NCBI RefSeq assembly: GCF_028882275.1
Contig: NZ_JARBUT010000002.1
Span: 1 to 64,000 of the forward strand
DNA: 64,000 nucleotides
Reading direction: 5' to 3'
From: Nocardiopsis sp. N85
GTDB lineage: Bacteria > Actinomycetota > Actinomycetes > Streptosporangiales > Streptosporangiaceae
The translations under genes and the position numbers were made by a program. Shown here piece by piece: positions 51,376-61,242 of this stretch. A model generated the notes under the pieces. It saw only the letters and a program-made list of their open reading frames with translations. It made no database searches and was not told the DNA's origin. Within the stretch, counting starts at the first letter, position 1. The number at the start of each line of letters is the position of its first letter.

Positions 51376-52086
51376 TCAGGCGGTGGGACGGACACGGGCG
51401 ACGACGGCGAGCGGCCGGGCGCCCCAGGGCCGGGTGAACGCCTCCTGGAGCGCGTCGTGGTCGCGGCCGTGGACCTCGCGGGTGGCCCAGCCCTCCGTCT
51501 CGAAGCGGCGGGCGATCCCGCCCGGCCAACCGTGCAGGGCGGATCCGTTGTCGATGACCACGGTGGTGAGGGATCCCACTCCGAGCCGTCCGGCGGCGGC
51601 GATCGCCTCGTGGTTGCTGCCCTCGTCGAGTTCGCCGTCGCCGATGAGCACCACCGTGCGCGGTTCGGCCCCGTCGGGGCGGCGCAGGCCCTGGGCGCGC
51701 AGTCCCAGCGCGGTGCCCAGGGCCAGGGGCAGGCCGTGGCCCAGGGATCCGCTGCCGATCTCGGCTCCGGGGACGAGCACCCGGTCGGGGTGGTGGCCCA
51801 GCCGGGAGTCGAAGGTGGTCCACCCGCGCAGGGCGGACACGTCGAGGAAGCCCTTGGCGGCGAGGACGGCGTAGAAGGCGGCGGGGCCGTGTCCCTTGGA
51901 CAGCAGGAAGCGGTCCCGGGTCGGATCGTCGGCGGTCTCCGGGGCGACGGCGAGAACGCGGTCGTAGAGCACCCAGAGCACGTCGAGCGTGGAGTGGGCG
52001 GCCACGCTGTGCTTCTCGTCGCCCTCCATGAGTCCTATGAGGGCCGGCAGGTCGGCGTATCGCGTGAGAGCGGCTGTCGTCGGCAT
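51376..52086 (-). CDS. Transketolase, N-terminal subunit
   Basis: A 236-residue thiamine-diphosphate-binding half of a split transketolase. 'RFLLSKGHGPAAFYAVLA' (His-Gly phosphate contact), 'GSGSLGHGLPLALGTALG' and the ThDP/Mg motif 'VVLIGDGELDEGSNHEAI' with 'TTVVIDNGSALHG' (GDG...N) are clear. It is first of the two-gene unit. A near-perfect 20-base palindrome lies 15 bases before its start codon, suggesting dedicated regulation. Confidence 0.9.
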   Translation of the reverse strand: MPTTAALTRYADLPALIGLMEGDEKHSVAAHSTLDVLWVLYDRVLAVAPETADDPTRDRFLLSKGHGPAAFYAVLAAKGFLDVSALRGWTTFDSRLGHHPDRVLVPGAEIGSGSLGHGLPLALGTALGLRAQGLRRPDGAEPRTVVLIGDGELDEGSNHEAIAAAGRLGVGSLTTVVIDNGSALHGWPGGIARRFETEGWATREVHGRDHDALQEAFTRPWGARPLAVVARVRPTA

Positions 52087-52100
52087 GGACCCAGTCTTCG

Positions 52101-52120
52101 ACCTAAACCATGGTTAAGGT
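52101..52120. promoter_or_regulatory. Palindromic operator candidate upstream of the split transketolase
   Basis: ACCTAAACCATGGTTAAGGT is symmetric except for one A-A pair, with a perfect AACCATGGTT core. It lies in the 82-base gap between ispE and the transketolase pair. LacI/GntR-like repressors use sites of this kind; no regulator gene is adjacent. Confidence 0.5.
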
Positions 52121-52168
52121 CAATACGGACGCCAGGGACCCCCTCCGGGGAAGCGAGGGTGATTTATG

Positions 52169-53152
52169 TCATACGAAGACGACTCCGGGGACGTCCCCCT
52201 CGGCCCGCACGATCTGCTCGCACAACCCGCTCGCCTCCAGCGACGCCACCACCGCGGCCTCGCGCTCGGCCACCACCGACGCCTCCTCGGCGCCACCGCC
52301 GACCAGGAAGGCGCAGGTCGGACCGGACCCGGAGACCACGGCGCCCAGGGCACCGGCCGCCGCGCCCGTCTTGAGCGTGCGCTCCAGCTCCGGCAGCAAC
52401 GACAGCGCCGCCTCCTGGAGATCGTTGGTCAGCGCCCGCCCCAGGGCCACCGGGTCCGCCGCGGCCAGCGCCCGGCTCAGCGCGGTGCTCAGCTCCGGCG
52501 CGGGCGCGTCCGGCCGCAGCCGGTCGTACTCCCCGAACACCGCCCCCGTGGACAACCCGTGCGGGGACAGCGCGAACACCCAGCGGTATCGGCCGGGGCT
52601 GTCCATCGGTTCCAGGATCTCACCCCGGCCTCGGCCCACCGCGGTCCCGCCCAGCAGGGGAAAGGCCACGTCACTGCCGAGTTCGGCGGCCAGCCGGAGC
52701 AACGTCTCCCGGGGCAGGTCGGCCCCCCAGAGCCGATCACAGGCCACCAGGGCGGCCGCCGCGTCGGCGCTGCCGCCGGCCATCCCGCCCGCGACGGGGA
52801 TGCGCTTCTCCAGGTGGATCCGTACCGGACGGCCCAGACCCGTCTCCCCGCCCAGGAGCTCGGCCGCGCCGGCCGCCAGGTTCGACGAGTCCAGGGGCAC
52901 ACGCGACAGGTGGGAGACGGAGTGACCGTTCGCGGTCAGTCCGGCGAGGAGGGGGCCCTCCCCCGGCGAGGTGCTACCGTCGGGTCGCCCGCTGCGCGGT
53001 CGCGCCTCCTGGACGGTAACCTCATCGAACAGTGAGACGGCGTGGAAAACGTTGACGAGGTCGTGGAACCCGTCCTCACGTCCGGGCCCCACCGCCAACT
53101 GGAGGTTGACCTTCGCGGGAACCCGCACGGTTACGGTGGTATCAGCTGTCAC
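52169..53152 (-). CDS. ispE: 4-diphosphocytidyl-2-C-methyl-D-erythritol kinase
   Basis: A 327-residue GHMP kinase of the MEP isoprenoid route. 'VRVPAKVNLQLAVG' (N-terminal Lys), 'IPVAGGMAGGSADAAAALVA' region (ATP loop), 'LGSDVAFPLLGG' (catalytic Asp) and 'VVSGSGPTCAFLV' are diagnostic. A GTG start with GGGGA upstream was chosen over an ATG nine codons earlier that has no ribosome binding site. It supplies precursors that ultimately include undecaprenyl phosphate. Confidence 0.94.
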   Translation of the reverse strand: MTADTTVTVRVPAKVNLQLAVGPGREDGFHDLVNVFHAVSLFDEVTVQEARPRSGRPDGSTSPGEGPLLAGLTANGHSVSHLSRVPLDSSNLAAGAAELLGGETGLGRPVRIHLEKRIPVAGGMAGGSADAAAALVACDRLWGADLPRETLLRLAAELGSDVAFPLLGGTAVGRGRGEILEPMDSPGRYRWVFALSPHGLSTGAVFGEYDRLRPDAPAPELSTALSRALAAADPVALGRALTNDLQEAALSLLPELERTLKTGAAAGALGAVVSGSGPTCAFLVGGGAEEASVVAEREAAVVASLEASGLCEQIVRAEGDVPGVVFV

Positions 53153-53416
53153 GAGTCCCCAATCGTAAAGGACCCCCATCTTGCGTGAACACGTACCCCC
53201 GCGGGGGAACCTCCGTGTTCACCCCCTGCCATCGACCGGAACACGATGTTCGGCGGGAAACGGGAACCAAGGGCGGGATTCGGGGATCGTCACCATTGTC
53301 ATGTCAGTCACCGCCCCTCCTGTGAACGGCCCGATCCGGTCCGTGAGTGGGAATCAGGGCACAAACGCCGCTACCTTGGGGCAAGGCGGAGTTTGGACAC
53401 CGTCGGGGAGGGTCAC
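53153..53416. promoter_or_regulatory. Divergent promoter region, ispE / Ser-Thr kinase
   Basis: 264 bases with no credible gene. The GGGGAGGG ribosome binding site of the kinase lies at about 53405-53412. A GGGCAAGG...TTGGGG stretch precedes it; no promoter elements could be assigned firmly. Confidence 0.35.
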
Positions 53417-55327
<1,911 letters not shown>

Positions 55328-55340
55328 CCCCGTGTACGCG

Positions 55341-55377
55341 GAAGGGGGCCCGGCGCGTGCGCGCCGAGCCCCCTTTC
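55341..55377. terminator. Bidirectional terminator, kinase / guaA
   Basis: AAGGGGGC and GCCCCCTT pair (55342-55349 with 5568-75 of the same block), one mismatch, then CGGCGC/GCGCCG. A TTTC run follows on the plus strand. It lies between convergent genes. Confidence 0.75.
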
Positions 55378-55401
55378 ACGTGGGCGGGGAGGGCCGTCGG
55401 G

Positions 55402-56985
55402 CTACTCCCACTCGATGGTGCCCGGGGGCTTGCTGGTGACGTCGAGCGTCACCCGGTTGATCTCGCGGACCTCGTTGGTGATCCGGTTGGAGATCTTGGC
55501 GAGCACGTCGTAGGGAACCCGCGACCAGTCGGCGGTCATGGCGTCCTCGCTGCTGACCGGGCGCAGCACCACGGGGTGACCGTAGGTGCGACCGTCGCCC
55601 TGGACGCCCACGGAGCGGACGTCGGCCAGCAGCACCACCGGGCACTGCCAGATCTCGCGGTCCAGCCCGGCGCGGGAGAGCTCCTCGCGGGCGATGGCGT
55701 CGGCCTCGCGCAGGACGTCCAGACGCTCGCGGGTGACCTCGCCGATGATGCGGATGCCCAGGCCCGGCCCGGGGAACGGCTGGCGCCACACCATCTCCGG
55801 GGGCAGGCCCAGCTCCTCGCCGACCTTGCGGACCTCGTCCTTGAACAGCTCGCGCAGCGGCTCCACCAGGGTGAACTGGAGGTCGTCGGGCAGACCGCCC
55901 ACGTTGTGGTGGGACTTGATGTTGGCGGTGCCGGTGCCACCACCGGATTCCACCACGTCCGGGTACAGGGTGCCCTGGACCAGGAACTCGACCTCGCTGC
56001 CGTCCTCCCCGCTCTCGGCGACGACCTCGCGGGCCGCCTGCTCGAAGACGCGGATGAACTCCCGGCCGATGATCTTGCGCTTCTCCTCGGGGTCGGTGAC
56101 CCCGGACAGCGCGGTCAGGAAGCGCTCCTCGGCGTCGACGACCTTGAGCCTGGCGCCGGTGATCGCGACGAAGTCCTTCTCGACCTGCTCGGCCTCGCCC
56201 TTGCGCAGCAGGCCGTGGTCGACGAACACACAGGTGAGCTGGTCACCGACGGCGCGCTGCACCAGGGCGCCGGCCACGGCGGAGTCCACGCCGCCGCTCA
56301 GGCCGCAGATGGCGCGCTTGTCGCCGATCTGCTCGCGGACGCGGTCGACCTGCTCGTCGACGATGTTGACCATCGTCCAGGTGGGCCGGCAACCGGCCCC
56401 CTCGTACAGGAAGCGGCGCAGCACCTCCTGGCCGTGCTCGCTGTGCAGGACCTCGGGGTGGAACTGAACGCCGAAGAGGCGGCGGTCGGTGTCCTCGAAC
56501 GCGGCGACCGGGGCGCCCGTGGTGGTGGCGACGGCACGGAATCCCCGCGGGGCCTCGATCACCGAGTCGCCGTGGGACATCCAGACCAGCTGCTCGGTGG
56601 GCAGCCCGGCGAACAGCAGGGAGTCCTCGGCGACGACGTTCAGCTCGGTGCGGCCGAACTCGCTGAGGTCGGTCTTGTCGACCGTTCCGCCCAGGGCCCG
56701 GGTCATCGCCTGAAAGCCGTAGCAGATGCCGAAGGTCGGGACCCCGGTCTCGAACAGCTCGGCCCCGACGTTGGGGGCCCCTTCGGCGTACACCGACGAG
56801 GGGCCGCCGGAGAGGATGATCGCCTTCGGCTTCTTGGCGAGCATCTCCTCCACCGGCATGGTCGAGGGCACGATCTCGCTGTGCACGTGAGCTTCGCGCA
56901 CCCGTCGGGCGATCAGCTGCGCGTACTGCGCGCCGAAGTCCACGACGAGAACGGTGTCGAACGTGCTGTCAGCACCAACGGACAC
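55402..56985 (-). CDS. guaA: GMP synthase (glutamine-hydrolysing)
   Basis: A 527-residue enzyme converting XMP to GMP. The class I amidotransferase domain shows '[12 protein letters not shown]' (catalytic Cys) and '[13 protein letters not shown]' (His-Glu). The ATP pyrophosphatase domain shows '[16 protein letters not shown]'. The C-terminal dimerisation domain shows '[16 protein letters not shown]' and ends 'KPPGTIEWE' as usual. GTG start with GGAAGG upstream. Same strand as galE but with 90 bases between. Confidence 0.97.
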   Translation of the reverse strand: MSVGADSTFDTVLVVDFGAQYAQLIARRVREAHVHSEIVPSTMPVEEMLAKKPKAIILSGGPSSVYAEGAPNVGAELFETGVPTFGICYGFQAMTRALGGTVDKTDLSEFGRTELNVVAEDSLLFAGLPTEQLVWMSHGDSVIEAPRGFRAVATTTGAPVAAFEDTDRRLFGVQFHPEVLHSEHGQEVLRRFLYEGAGCRPTWTMVNIVDEQVDRVREQIGDKRAICGLSGGVDSAVAGALVQRAVGDQLTCVFVDHGLLRKGEAEQVEKDFVAITGARLKVVDAEERFLTALSGVTDPEEKRKIIGREFIRVFEQAAREVVAESGEDGSEVEFLVQGTLYPDVVESGGGTGTANIKSHHNVGGLPDDLQFTLVEPLRELFKDEVRKVGEELGLPPEMVWRQPFPGPGLGIRIIGEVTRERLDVLREADAIAREELSRAGLDREIWQCPVVLLADVRSVGVQGDGRTYGHPVVLRPVSSEDAMTADWSRVPYDVLAKISNRITNEVREINRVTLDVTSKPPGTIEWE

Positions 56986-57075
56986 GACGGAGGACCTTCC
57001 GCAGGAGTTCAGGGATACGCCCAGTCTAGGGCGTTGGGCGTGCCCGGCTGATCCTCGGTGGGTGTGCGGTCGCGC

Positions 57076-58089
57076 TCAGCCGGCGAATCCGCTCGGGTTG
57101 GCGAACTGCCAGCGCCAGGTGTCGGCACAGGCCTCGTCGAGGTCGCGGTCGGCCTTCCAGCCCAGGTCACGGGCGGCGGCGGTGGGGTCGGCGTAGCAGA
57201 CGGCGATGTCCCCGGGGCGGCGCTCCACCACCTCGTACGGGAGGGGGCGGCCCACGGCCCGCTCGAACGCGCGCAGGCATTCCAGGACCGAGTACCCCTT
57301 GCCGCTGCCGAGGTTGTAGACCCGGTGACCGGGGGCGTCGGCCAGGTGGTCCAGTGCGGCCAGGTGGCCGCGGGCCAGGTCGACCACGTGCAGGTAGTCG
57401 CGGACGCCGGTGCCGTCGGAGGTGTCGTAGTCGTCGCCGAAGACCTGGAGGAACTCACGGCGGCCCGCGGCGACCTGCGCGATGTAGGGGAGCAGGTTGT
57501 TGGGTACCCCCTGCGGGTGCTCGCCGATGAGACCGCTGGAGTGGGCCCCGATGGGGTTGAAGTAGCGCAGGGAGATGATCCGCCAGCGCGGGTCGGCGGC
57601 GGCCAGGTCGCCCAGGATCCGCTCGGCGAAGAGCTTGGTGGCGCCGTAGGGGTTGGTGGCGCTCAGCGGGGCGTCCTCGGGGATGGGCACCGTCTCGGGG
57701 TCGCCGTAGACCGTCGCGGAGGAGCTGAACACGAGGTCGCGGACGTCGTGCTCGTCCATGACCTCGACGAGGGAGAGCAGGGCGTCGAGGTTGTTGCGGT
57801 AGTAGCGCAGGGGCTGGGCGACGGACTCGCCGACGGCCTTGAGGCCGGCCGTGTGCACGACGGCGTCGATGTCGTGATCGGCCAGGACCCGGGCGACGGT
57901 GGCCCGGTCGGCGCAGTCGCCGTTCTCCAGGACGGGGGCCCGCCCCGTGATCCGCTCGACCCGGCGCAGCGACTCGGCGTGACTGTTGACCAGGTTGTCC
58001 AGGACGACGACCCGGTGTCCGGCCTGGAGGAGTTCGACCGCGGTGTGCGAACCGATGTACCCGGCCCCGCCGGTGAGCAGTACGTTCAT
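57076..58089 (-). CDS. galE: UDP-glucose 4-epimerase
   Basis: A 337-residue short-chain dehydrogenase/reductase that interconverts UDP-glucose and UDP-galactose. 'VLLTGGAGYIGSHTAVELL' is the NAD loop, 'VFSSSATVYGDPE' and 'NPYGATKLFAE' carry the catalytic Ser and Tyr-x-x-x-Lys, and 'RYFNPIGAHSSGLIGE' binds the sugar. ATG start with AGGGA upstream. It could supply UDP-Gal (or GalNAc) for the polysaccharide, but it is not linked to those genes. Confidence 0.95.
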   Translation of the reverse strand: MNVLLTGGAGYIGSHTAVELLQAGHRVVVLDNLVNSHAESLRRVERITGRAPVLENGDCADRATVARVLADHDIDAVVHTAGLKAVGESVAQPLRYYRNNLDALLSLVEVMDEHDVRDLVFSSSATVYGDPETVPIPEDAPLSATNPYGATKLFAERILGDLAAADPRWRIISLRYFNPIGAHSSGLIGEHPQGVPNNLLPYIAQVAAGRREFLQVFGDDYDTSDGTGVRDYLHVVDLARGHLAALDHLADAPGHRVYNLGSGKGYSVLECLRAFERAVGRPLPYEVVERRPGDIAVCYADPTAAARDLGWKADRDLDEACADTWRWQFANPSGFAG

Positions 58090-58180
58090 CTTCGCTTTCC
58101 CTGCTGAGAGGAGCACCCGCCGCGCGACGGGTGTCCACCAGGATAGGTTCACCCGGCGGCCGGAGGCCACGGACACGACG

Positions 58181-58216
58181 GCGCCCGGCCGGAACGGGTC
58201 CGTTCCGGCCGGGCGC
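58181..58216 (-). terminator. Terminator after the secreted nuclease gene
   Basis: A perfect 17-bp stem (GCGCCCGGCCGGAACGG and its complement) with a two-base tip, 16 bases beyond the nuclease stop codon. Confidence 0.8.
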
Positions 58217-58232
58217 GGTGGTGCGGGGTCGG

Positions 58233-60665
58233 TCAGTACCGGCCCGGCGGGGTGGAGCGGCGGGTGTCCAGCCACAGCACCTGCGGGTCGTGGTCGCTGA
58301 CCTGGTCGTGGAACTCGGAGTTGATCCGCACGACCTCGTAGTCGACTCGGCCTGCCAGGGCCTGGTTGACCAGGATGTGGTCCAGGGCCTGGGAGTTGCC
58401 GTCGAACACGTAGTTGTGGCGTTCGCCGGCGGGCAGGTCGGTCATCGGGTTGTGGAGCGGCCCGTCCCCGGCGAGGATCTCCAGGGTGCGGGAGAACTGG
58501 AAGTCGTTCAGGTCGCCCATGACCACCAGGTTCGCGTTCGGGTCCACGGCCAGCAGTTCCTCGGAGAAGTCCGCGACGAGCTCCGCCTGGGCGTTGCGCT
58601 GCGTCTCGCTGGTGCGGTTCGGCGGCTGCGCGACCCCGTGCAGCGCCTGGTCGCCGCCCTTGGAGTTGAAGTGGTTGGTCACCACGTAGATGTCGCGGTT
58701 GAGCGCGCGGAAGTGACCGACCAGCGGCTTGCGGCTGGACTCCCACGCCGGGTCCTTCGGGGCGATGCGTCCCGGGGACACCGACAACTCGGGGCCGCGG
58801 GCCCCCTGGACGACCTCGACGGCCGTGGTGGCGTCGCCGCCCGGGCGGTCCACGAACCGCACGCGCGCGGGGTCGAAGAGGAAGGCGTTGCGGATGTTGC
58901 CGCCGGGGGCGCCGCCGTCCTGCTTGTCCTCGGGGCTGATCTGCCGCCACTCGTAGGCGGGCCCGCCCTGTGCCTCGACCGCCGCCACCAGCCGGTCCAG
59001 GGTGACCCCGGCGTCGACGGTGCCGTCGTCCACGGCCCCGTTGTCGTCCTGGATCTCCTCCAGTCCGATGATGTCGGGCCCGCCGAGGTACTCGACGATC
59101 CCCGTGGCCAGCGCGTCGTACTTGGCCTGGTCGTCCTGCCCGCCGAGGTTCTCGACGTTGTAGGTGGCGATGGAGACCTCGTGCCGGGCGGTGTCGCGGA
59201 CGGGGGTGCGCTCCAGGTCGCCGGGCACGTGCTCGCCCAGGGCGGTGGCGCGGACGAGGTAGCCGCCGAACCGGCTGTAGTACACCGGACCCTCGGTGAC
59301 CCCGGCGAGCGTGTCGCCCACGTTGACCTGGGGGAACGGGCGTACGTCGCGGTCCAGCAGCGATTCGATCTTGACCCGGCCGGCGTTGGGGTCGTCGTAG
59401 GAGCCGTAGACCACGCCGCCGTTGGCGGTGCGGTTGTGGTCCGGCTCCACCGTGACCCAGAAGGCGGAGTAGGGGTCGGTGGGGGCGATGACGGGGGCGT
59501 CCTCGATCCGGACCATCATGTGCTCGTGGGCGGCCCAGAAGTCCAGGGCGTACGTGTCGGGGAGCAGTTCGAGGTCGGAGATGTCGCCGCCGTGGTCGGG
59601 GGCGTAGGTCGCGGGGATGACGCCCGCCTCCAGCGTCACCGACTCCGGTACCGGGTTGCCGGTGGACAGGGTCGTCCACACGGCCTGGTCGAGCTGGGTG
59701 ATGGTCTGCGTGCCGGAGCCGGGCCGGTACTCGTTCACCCGGCCGGAGACCAGGACCTCGTCGCCCACGGCCAGGGCGGGTGTGGTGGAACCGGTGAACA
59801 CGAACAGGCCCTCGCTGGTGCGGGGGTCGTCGTCGCCCTCGGGATCCTGGAACCAGAAGCCGCGCGCGCTGCCGAAGGCGTTGATCGCGGTGACCACACC
59901 GGGTACCCCGGTCACGGTGTCCCCGGCGTACGGGGAGGTGCGGGTGACGCCTTGGACGTCGTGGATGCGCAGGTCGCCGGGCTCTTCGGGACCTCCGGGG
60001 TCTTCCGGACCCTCGCCGAGGCCCTCCCCCGCCGCGTTCACGGGAGTGGGCTCACCGGCGCGGAAGTCGGCGGCGTTGTCGTCGGTGTCGGTGAGGGAGT
60101 CATCGCGGGCGGCCGCGGTGGTGTTGGTCAGCGCCGGGGCGGGCGCGCCCTCGCGGATGACGGCGCTGCCGTAGCCGACCACGTCGATGATCGTCTCGTC
60201 CTGGGCGCAGGCGGCGGCGGTGCGGCACTCGACGGGCGCGGTGCCGGAGACGAGCAGGACCGTGCCCGAGGTGGCGGCCATGTTGGCCGAGCCCACGGCG
60301 TCGGGGGTGGGCAGGTCGACCTCTCCCCCGGCGCCGGCGGCCTGGCGGATCAGGTAGCGGCCGTCGGCGGGGATCTCCCCGGACAGCGGCGTGACCTGGG
60401 CACGGGTGTTCGCGCCCGGGGAGGCGGGCAGGTACTGGACGCTCCATCCGTCGAGGCCGAGCGCGACCCCGGTGGGGTTGCCCAGCTCGACGAAGTCGTG
60501 GCGCAGCACGGCGCCGCTGTTGCCACCGCCGCCGTAGACCTCGGCGATCACCGGGGTGGTGGCGTCGGCGAGGGCGGTCGGGGCCGCTCCCAAAGCCGCG
60601 GCCAGGATCACCGCTGCCGCGGCGGACGTCGGCGCGAGCATGCGCCGTGGTCGATCGGGGGACAC
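58233..60665 (-). CDS. Secreted ExeM/NucH-type endonuclease
   Basis: An 810-residue extracellular nuclease. A signal peptide (about 1-33, ending 'APTALADA') is followed by a lamin-tail-like domain (about 38-165) with 'RHDFVELGNPTG', an acidic Pro-rich linker (about 210-230), an OB-fold-like region (about 235-480), and an endonuclease/exonuclease/phosphatase domain from about 500. Active-site segments are 'SIATYNVENLGG', 'IIGLEEIQDDNG', 'VTNHFNSKGGD', 'VVMGDLNDFQ', 'ALDHILVNQAL' and 'VSDHDPQVLW'. Anchoring signals are absent. GGAGAG precedes the GTG start. Confidence 0.93.
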   Translation of the reverse strand: MSPDRPRRMLAPTSAAAAVILAAALGAAPTALADATTPVIAEVYGGGGNSGAVLRHDFVELGNPTGVALGLDGWSVQYLPASPGANTRAQVTPLSGEIPADGRYLIRQAAGAGGEVDLPTPDAVGSANMAATSGTVLLVSGTAPVECRTAAACAQDETIIDVVGYGSAVIREGAPAPALTNTTAAARDDSLTDTDDNAADFRAGEPTPVNAAGEGLGEGPEDPGGPEEPGDLRIHDVQGVTRTSPYAGDTVTGVPGVVTAINAFGSARGFWFQDPEGDDDPRTSEGLFVFTGSTTPALAVGDEVLVSGRVNEYRPGSGTQTITQLDQAVWTTLSTGNPVPESVTLEAGVIPATYAPDHGGDISDLELLPDTYALDFWAAHEHMMVRIEDAPVIAPTDPYSAFWVTVEPDHNRTANGGVVYGSYDDPNAGRVKIESLLDRDVRPFPQVNVGDTLAGVTEGPVYYSRFGGYLVRATALGEHVPGDLERTPVRDTARHEVSIATYNVENLGGQDDQAKYDALATGIVEYLGGPDIIGLEEIQDDNGAVDDGTVDAGVTLDRLVAAVEAQGGPAYEWRQISPEDKQDGGAPGGNIRNAFLFDPARVRFVDRPGGDATTAVEVVQGARGPELSVSPGRIAPKDPAWESSRKPLVGHFRALNRDIYVVTNHFNSKGGDQALHGVAQPPNRTSETQRNAQAELVADFSEELLAVDPNANLVVMGDLNDFQFSRTLEILAGDGPLHNPMTDLPAGERHNYVFDGNSQALDHILVNQALAGRVDYEVVRINSEFHDQVSDHDPQVLWLDTRRSTPPGRY

Positions 60666-61242
60666 GTTCTCTCCGGGGTACTGGGGAGTAAGGGGGCGGG
60701 GACATCATGACGCCTGTCCGTGTCCGGTCGAAAGAGAGAACGTGAAAACAAGACGAAGCGGCACCGGGTTGGTGTGATCCGCCCAGTGCCACTCCGTCCT
60801 CCCTTCGTGCGATCCGCCGAATCGCGCCCCCGCGAGGCCGCCCACGGGGTTCTGGAGGCCGGCGCAGGAGACGCCCGAGGCACGAGGACGTCGACGCAGC
60901 GGCCGAAGGTTCCCGTTCCCCGGGCGGCCTCGCACGAACCGAAGCGCAGCGCAGGTTCACAGGAGGCACGGCCGCCCACGGGGTTCTGGAGGCCGGCGCA
61001 GGAGACGCCCGAGGCACGAGGACGTCGACGCAGCGGCCGAAGGTTCCCGTTCCCCGGGCGGCCTCGCACGAACCGAAGCGCAGCGCAGGTTCACAGGAGG
61101 CACGGCCGCCCACGGGGTTCTGGAGGCCGGCGCAGGAGACGCCCGAGGCACGAGGACGTCGACGCAGCGGCCGAAGGTTCCCGTTCCCCGGGCGGCCTCG
61201 CACGAACCGAAGCGCGGCGCAGGGCCGAAGGGGCACTCCCTC
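60666..61242. repeat. 134-bp tandem repeat array
   Basis: Three copies begin at 60836, 60970 and 61104 at exact 134-base intervals; the third is cut short at about 61223. The copies look identical over their shared length apart from ends. Each holds GGGCGGCC and GGCCGCCC blocks that form long inverted repeats within and between copies (for example CGAGGCCGCCC at 60834 with GGGCGGCCTCG at 60922). Because 134 is not a multiple of 3, the reading frame shifts in each copy, so it is not a protein repeat. The rest of the gap (60666-60835) holds the nuclease promoter. Confidence 0.9.

Noticed and set aside
57076..59679. 867-residue minus-strand frame spanning galE and the nuclease gene
   Set aside because: Only its last 337 residues are real (galE); the upstream part is an out-of-frame reading of the secreted nuclease gene.
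60836..61223. CRISPR array
   Set aside because: Repeat unit is far too long, copies abut with no unique spacers, and no cas genes are present.
60705..61236. Minus-strand peptides across the 134-bp repeats
   Set aside because: The period is not a multiple of three, so the same DNA is read in different frames in successive copies; no conserved peptide can result.
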